In this document: positions 6,625 through 11,452 of the stretch, in pieces
Numbering within the stretch: position 1 is the first letter of the stretch
Layout: each line of letters begins with the position of its first letter
Origin: Euperipatoides rowelli
Taxonomy: Eukaryota > Onychophora > Udeonychophora > Euonychophora > Peripatopsidae
NCBI GenBank assembly: GCA_003024985.2
Contig: PXIH01S0001774.1
Reading direction: 5' to 3' (one strand)
Length of the DNA stretch: 11,452 nt
Translations under genes and position numbers: made by a program
Notes under the pieces: model-generated
Database searches by the model: none
The model's input: the letters and a program-made list of their open reading frames with translations, nothing else
What the model was told of the DNA's origin: nothing

Positions 6625-8998
6625 TAAATTATGGGAGCGATTTATTGAAGTCTGCACAGAACATAAAAGCTTGCATGGTATATCTTACAGCAGTATTCGA
6701 GCACAATTGGATGGTGTTGAACTAAAGAAGACATATGTTCTTAATCCTTTGGCACCTGAGTTTGTTCCTAATCGGTTACGACATGGTGAAGCTTTTTTGC
6801 GAATGCCTTCATACATTGGGCCTTATGGCCATACTTTCATTCAACAGCCTTGGGTATCAAGAAATCATTATAATCATCCAGCAGTATACCCTAATGTATA
6901 TTCTTATTCATATGGTTGGCCTTATCTCTATTCTCTAAGGCCCCCATATGTTGGTACTCCTATGATGCTGCAGTCTCCTAATGTAAATGCAACATCAAAT
7001 TTACCCATGTATTGGAATGGTAAGACAGGGAATCATACAAATCTTCCGCACACTGCTTCTACAAATAGAAATGGTGGACGAAGCACTCCTGTTGGTAAAG
7101 CTAAGGATTCCTCGGTTGAAAGACAAGGGTCTCCTAAAAATGATAGTCGATCTCCTAATATTTTCAAAGATCGTAAAACAAAATCAGAAAGAACAGTATC
7201 TTTACGACAGCCTCAGGATAAAATTCCACCTAGTTTGCCATGGAAAAATGTCAGATTAGAGCGCCCACTCACTGAAGGGCAAAGTGGATTACCATCTCAA
7301 CAAACACTTTCTGGGAATTCTACAAATTTACCTCAGCACAATTCCTCACAGGCACTTCAAAATGTAAACGAAAGTCTTGCCCAGACTTCTTTGCATAGTC
7401 AAAATCACAGTAATATAACCAAACCCAGCCCAACATTTCCTCAAAGTTCTTTCAGCAATAATCGGACGACTCCACGAATAAATACTAGCTTTCCATCCAA
7501 CCCAAGCACACGAAATTCGGTGGGACCAAGCCGTTCTTTAGCTTCACATTTTCCAGATCCTTCTATTTTGAACATGCCAGTCTCAAGCATGCAACGCTCT
7601 CAGTCACCAAACTCTTGGTCATCTCCAGCTTCAACTATTCAACGTTCCCAATCACCAAATTCTTGGTCTAACCCTCATAACTCAAATTCTTTTCCTGAAT
7701 CTAATATTCTGACAAACAATTTGCCAGATCTTCAGTTACTTCCTAGGTTACATTTCCCAGAAAATTCTTTACAAGAATCCAGATTAATTAGTCATATGGA
7801 ACGATTTCATCAAGAAAAGAACCAACAAGATAATTTCCAAGAACATTCAGATGTTGATTTAAGATCACTTCTTAGAACTCAGTCTCAACAGCAACAACCT
7901 CAACATCATCAGTGGCATATTCTTCGACCTCAAGCTTTAGATAATGCATCACACTTTAGCAATCCTTCTGTGGACAATGTTCAACAGACTCCTTTTAATT
8001 TAAACAATGTTACACATGAATCATATAATGCTGCTTTCCCAGAACTCAAACCCGTGACGCAACAGCTTTTTTCTGATGGTCCTAAAACTGGATTCAATCG
8101 TATACCTGCTAATATTCAAAATGATTCTGCATTTCATGATTCAAAACTAATCAATGCCACACCGCAACAGCAGTCACAACAAAATCATCTCTTCCCAAGG
8201 TACAATCATTTCCCCAACCCTTCAACACTCCAGCATAGTCCCAGTTTAGATGATGATAAAGATAGTATTGTTCGCTTTATTGAAGAAAGTATTGATAGAC
8301 AGCTTCAGGAATCTGTTGATAATGATATACCAAATATGTGCCTAGGACTCAACCCGTCTCCTGTACCTGTAAGGCCGTGTCAACCCCCTAATACACCCCT
8401 ATATTTAAGAGGTGTTCAGGAAAATATACATTATCAAAGGCAGCAACAACGCTCATGGTTAGATTCCTCGCCTCAAGTTCCACACCCACCCTCTTCACAT
8501 TTGCAACAGACCCATATTTCACATTTACATCCCCCTCAAGCCCAACCAGCATCTCAGCCTGCAGCTGACTTAGAACAGTCAATTCTTCATTATTCTATGA
8601 TGGTTTCAGAGTCCATGGCAGTTTCATCCCTTCTCAATGATAAAACTTTAACCAATTATTCTGATCCAACTTTCTCTCAGCAGCTTAATTCTGCTAGTAA
8701 TAATTCCTTCAATTGGCAAAACCTCTATCATCAACAGCCAGAAAACTCTCCCACTCCAACACAAATCCATCCACAGTCTATTAGTACATCTCAACCACAA
8801 TTGGCACAATCCTCCACACCACAGCCTTTAACATATGCAGGAGCTGTTCGGGCTTCTCCCCATCAGCGAAGAGGTTCACCGCAGCAGCCAAGTTCCCAGT
8901 CTCAAAAGTCTAACTCACCAGATCCACTGTCCATTATTAAGGATCTGAGAGGAAAAACTTCTGCTAGCTCAACTGGACTCTACCAATATTTTTCTTAA
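6625..8998 (+). CDS. HELZ: HELZ last coding exon: helicase end, PAM2, disordered tail
   Basis: The exon follows a TTTTCAG acceptor and completes the Arg codon (CG|T), then encodes 790 residues and a TAA stop. Counting from the first full codon, residues 1-35 ([19 protein letters not shown]...) end the helicase core. Residues 36-48 ([13 protein letters not shown]) are a PAM2 motif, which in known proteins binds the MLLE domain of poly(A)-binding protein. From about residue 60 to 740 the chain is rich in Q, N, S, P and H and probably disordered, with nine isolated tryptophans and a [11 protein letters not shown] run. An acidic, helix-prone block near residues 540-565 ([19 protein letters not shown]) stands out. 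The end, TYAGAVRA then [13 protein letters not shown]...STGLYQYFS, resembles the vertebrate HELZ ending (SYASALRA ... SDPLSL ... GFYSYF). In human HELZ the C-terminal region recruits CCR4-NOT; the same role here is inferred. The reading frame is intact, with no frameshift. Confidence 0.95.
6731..6769 (+). other. HELZ: PAM2 motif coding segment (PABP MLLE binding)
   Basis: The 13 residues [13 protein letters not shown] match the PAM2 pattern (LNPxAxxFxP), with the Leu, Asn-Pro, Ala, Phe and Pro anchor positions all present. PAM2 peptides bind the MLLE domain of cytoplasmic poly(A)-binding protein. Human HELZ has a near-identical segment at the same place after the helicase core. The segment lies on the stretch leaving the folded core, where a flexible peptide ligand is expected. 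Confidence 0.9.
7586..7675 (+). repeat. HELZ: In-frame 16-codon tandem duplication in HELZ tail
   Basis: Two 42-nt blocks (7586-7627 and 7634-7675), spaced 48 nt start to start, both contain the ten-residue peptide [10 protein letters not shown]. Five of these ten codons differ between copies and every change is synonymous (CGC/CGT, TCT/TCC, CAG/CAA, AAC/AAT, TCA/TCT). The peptide holds an SP phosphorylation-type site and a Trp. It looks like an old duplication of a short motif kept at the protein level. Confidence 0.85.
8831..8995 (+). other. HELZ: Conserved HELZ C-terminal tail
   Basis: The last 55 residues contain two blocks, TYAGAVRA and [10 protein letters not shown], and end GLYQYFS. 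As I recall it, vertebrate HELZ closes with SYASALRA, DPLSL and GFYSYF in the same order and spacing style, although the several hundred residues before it align poorly. Conservation of isolated blocks after a variable tail suggests short linear motifs for partner binding. The partner cannot be read from the sequence. Confidence 0.7.
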
Positions 8999-9089
8999 AG
9001 GCAAATCAGAAGGCTAACCAAGACTAGAGATAAGGAGAGCGAGCATTTGCATCAGGCATTTTTAGATCTTGTAAATTTATCATATTTAA

Positions 9090-9103
9090 AATAAAATAAT
9101 AAA
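9090..9103 (+). terminator. Proximal poly(A) signals of HELZ
   Basis: Two AATAAA hexamers (9090-9095 and 9098-9103) lie about 95 bases after the stop. They are followed by a C/T-rich stretch and then a GT-rich stretch near 9160-9187, as expected for a downstream element. Use of this site would give a very short 3' UTR. It is a candidate only; no transcript evidence is available here. Confidence 0.45.
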
Positions 9104-9325
9104 AAGTCTCCCTCCTCCCCCCTCCCTTAAAAAAAAAGAAAGAAAAAAAAGACCCCTTATGTGTACAGATATTATTTGTATTTGTTCCAAAATATTAAGT
9201 TTATCCCATTTTGCCATGAGTGCTTGTCTTAAGCTGCAATGCAGAACTTTATTATTGCATTCATATTTCAGAGGTTCAGTCATTTTTTTTAGTCTTTTTT
9301 CTGTTGGACTTTTTAATGTACATAC

Positions 9326-9331
9326 AATAAA
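9326..9331 (+). terminator. Second candidate poly(A) signal
   Basis: AATAAA is followed directly by TTGTTCTGTAATGATC, a T/G-rich downstream context. Cleavage here would give a 3' UTR of roughly 350 bases. More distal hexamers exist, so alternative polyadenylation is possible. Confidence 0.4.
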
Positions 9332-9586
9332 TTGTTCTGTAATGATCATGATCATTTTTCTCATCATTTAATCAGGAAATGAATATTTCACTTTCATAAT
9401 TTTATTGACCCTCCCCATCCACACCCATTTTTGTAACCTTTCAAGCACTATTTATTCAGTGCTTCCCAAATTATAGAGCTACTGTATATTAATTTTAGAT
9501 GGTATTAATATATCGCTTTTTCATTTTGTCAAATTTACTTTTATAAATTTTAATTTAAAAGTATACCTAAAGTACAGTATATATAA

Positions 9587-9722
9587 AAAAAATTATAATA
9601 AAAAAAAATTAAAAAATTATATAAAAAAAAATTAAAAATGTATTTAGAAAAAAACTAAAAAAAAACGAAAAAAAACAAAAAAAAAAAAAAAGGTAAAAAG
9701 ACTTGAAAAAGTAAAAAAAAAA
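9587..9722 (+). repeat. A-rich low-complexity tract
   Basis: Repeated runs of 5-14 A residues are broken by ATT, GT or single C/G bases. The strand bias (A on +) could favour internal priming by oligo-dT, so cDNA ends mapped here need care. Confidence 0.85.
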
Positions 9723-9840
9723 GATTATTATAGAGTATTATGGTCTAAGTTATTTACATGTCCCCAAACAGGCATTTTTTTGGTCATACATATGTATAAA
9801 GTGTACAGACAATTTATTTTGTGCATTTACGTGTATTAAC

Positions 9841-9990
9841 CACTATATATTGTATATACTCCCCCTAAATCTATACTGTGTATATATACAGTATATAATA
9901 TACAATACATAATACTGTAAATACAGTATATAGTATATACTATTTATAAGCATACAGTATATACTGTATCTATTGTAAATACAATATATA
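9841..9990. repeat. Palindromic TATACAGTATA-type tract
   Basis: There are many copies of TACAGTATA and its reverse complement, including an 18-bp perfect palindrome at 9952-9969 (ATACAGTAT followed by ATACTGTAT) and an ACTGTAAATACAGT hairpin at 9914-9927. As RNA it could fold into several alternative stems. Similar TACAGTATA repeats are, in my recollection, common in decapod crustacean genomes. Confidence 0.8.
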
Positions 9991-11232
9991 GGACATATTT
10001 CTTTAATGAAAATTTCCATTACCTTATCCTTTTCCCTCATTGGTGCTATTTTTAATAGCATGAATTCTTTGCTTTTTACCTCCACTGACAAATTGTATAT
10101 TTCTACCTGGTGGCTCAATTTTTAGCAATTGTGTTGTTTGTCATCTCATTTTCCTTTTTATAGAAATCACATTTATATGCTTGTATATTTACTCATACAG
10201 TATATTTAAACTTTTATTTCTTATTTCTCTTAAAATTTTTAATTACTTTGTCATCATTGCTTTTTTGTATATGTCTAAGAGGGTTTACATTAGAATCTAT
10301 CATTATTTAAATATAAGGTCTTGGTAAGTTGTTCTGCGTGATATATCAAATAATTATAATGTAAAACTAGATGTTCAGTGTATTGTGAATCCATATTGTT
10401 ATGTTGTCTACAATGAATTTTATTTTCATTAAAGTGAGAGATTGAGGAAAATTATTTTAGGATATCTGTGCTATTTTGCTGAAATTGTCATTTTTGGCTG
10501 GCACCTATTATTTTGCTTTTCTTTATATCACTGTTTTTGTGTATTAAAACATTGTACATTAAATAAATTAAACTAAATTTTTTAATATAAAATGTTAAAA
10601 AAATAATATAAAAATATTTAAAAAAAATGTCCTTTTGCTAAGCCCAACATTTTAAATTGTATGTAAATTCCTTTGTAAAACTTAAATCACAAAGCCTTTA
10701 TTGTAAATATTAAATAATTTTAAGAGATGGTAATAAAAGACAAAAATGATATTGCTTCTCATTTTAATTAAGATATCTTGAGACTTTTTGAAAATCTTTT
10801 TTTTTTTAATTGTAAATAATTTTTATATTTTAAAACATCTTTAATGAACTGTAAATGAGAAAAATATTGGAATCTGATTTACTGCATATTTTAGTTTAAA
10901 ATTTTTAGATGTACCATCGAATGAGTAGAATAATTCATTTTTCACATTTAAGTTTAAAAAATAAACAATTTATGTAAATAAATTAAAGCTTTCATTTCAT
11001 GAAAGATAAAAATTACCACAAAAATAATTTAACAAAGAACTATAATTTTTTATATATTGATACTACAAATGAATACTTTTGTATTAAAACGTTCGCTGCG
11101 GAAGCAAATTTGAAATACTCCACTATATGTGGAATAGTTTTTTCTTAACAAATGCATTTAGGTATTATGATATCTTTATGTAAATACTTAATATTAATTA
11201 TGAAATGTGGTGTAGTTTTTAGGCTGCGTCTC

Positions 11233-11307
11233 GGATCTGAGTCAACCACATATTGCTAATATTTTTATTACTGTATGCGGAAAGGCTTGGATCCGAGTCA
11301 CACATAT
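11233..11307 (+). repeat. Diverged direct repeat GGATCYGAGTCA...CACATAT
   Basis: Copy one covers 11233-11253 and copy two 11289-11307, sharing GGATC(T/C)GAGTCA followed by CACATAT with a 2-base length difference. It is more GC-rich than its surroundings. AGGCT also precedes both copies. Confidence 0.7.
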
Positions 11308-11386
11308 ATGCAAATTATTATATCAAAACATTGTTTTTTTATCAGGAATTAATAATATATAAACAGAAATGATTTCCAACAAACAG

Positions 11387-11403
11387 TTTTTTTTTTTTTT
11401 TTT
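11387..11403 (+). repeat. T17 homopolymer
   Basis: Seventeen T residues lie near the right end of the window. Confidence 0.95.
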
Positions 11404-11452
11404 CTAAATGTCGCATTCATTACGATCGTATTTACTGTATGTCCAAATAATA

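Larger units (their letters stand above)
8999..11452 (+). other. HELZ 3' UTR and downstream region, no further gene seen
   Basis: After the HELZ stop the sequence is AT-rich with no ORF that looks coding; the short frames here are A/T-driven and lack known motifs. Several AATAAA hexamers occur (9090, 9098, 9326, 10562, 10732, 10960, 10977), so the mRNA end cannot be fixed. The tract also holds an A-rich block (9587-9722), palindromic AT repeats (9841-9990), eight TGTANATA Pumilio-type sites and a diverged direct repeat (11233-11307). Confidence 0.6.

Noticed and set aside
6735-7259. Two + strand ORFs in another frame (6735-6938 and 6987-7259)
   Set aside because: They overlap the HELZ frame, have no family resemblance and are explained by AT-rich coding sequence.
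8388-8582. Minus-strand 64-codon ORF inside HELZ
   Set aside because: It is a shadow of the HELZ coding frame with no promoter or motif.
9086-9371. Overlapping ORFs on both strands just after HELZ
   Set aside because: Composition is typical of non-coding AT-rich DNA, and they overlap poly(A) signals and a purine/pyrimidine run.
9843-10118. Minus-strand 91-codon ORF rich in Tyr and Ile
   Set aside because: It is generated by the palindromic TATACAGTATA tract and encodes repetitive YILY-type sequence.

Overview
The window looks like animal nuclear DNA, very AT-rich, with long homopolymer runs and GT-AG introns. It carries the 3' end of one confidently recognised gene on the + strand: HELZ, the UPF1-like SF1 'helicase with zinc finger' that links bound mRNA to poly(A)-binding protein and the CCR4-NOT deadenylase. 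The protein resembles an invertebrate HELZ. The many TACAGTATA-type palindromes and the AT-rich introns suggest an arthropod, perhaps a decapod crustacean, but that is inference only.

Layout: (1) 1-1400 is a patchwork of short inverted and tandem repeats. It includes a promoter-like block (three CCAAT boxes, plus a TATA box in the loop of a perfect inverted repeat) and, on the minus strand, a small exon-like ORF with a signal peptide. (2) 1400-3508 is AT-rich DNA with no gene seen, probably HELZ intron. (3) 3509-3716 is a 208-bp HELZ exon with helicase motifs V and VI. (4) 3717-6624 is a 2,908-bp intron containing a 973-bp non-autonomous hAT-like transposon (5429-6401) with inverted ends and a 7/8-matching 8-bp target duplication. 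(5) 6625-8998 is the large last coding exon, giving the end of the helicase core, a PAM2 motif, about 700 residues of Q/N/S/P-rich disordered tail with scattered tryptophans, and a conserved C-terminus. (6) 8999-11452 is 3' UTR and downstream sequence with several poly(A) signals, a palindromic AT tract and a set of Pumilio-type sites.

The two coding exons join in frame (phase 2: CG|T encodes Arg). The upstream exon junction falls in a Gly-Lys codon pair and places a 3' splice site directly against a strong 5'-splice-site-like sequence. The earlier HELZ exons, including the CCCH zinc finger and helicase motifs I-IV, were not found and should lie upstream of the window. If so, the minus-strand peptide ORF and the promoter-like block are nested inside a HELZ intron. 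I saw no new multi-gene system. The most unusual items are the splice junction at 3508/3509, the synonymous-only peptide duplication in HELZ, the hAT insertion and the promoter-like block.
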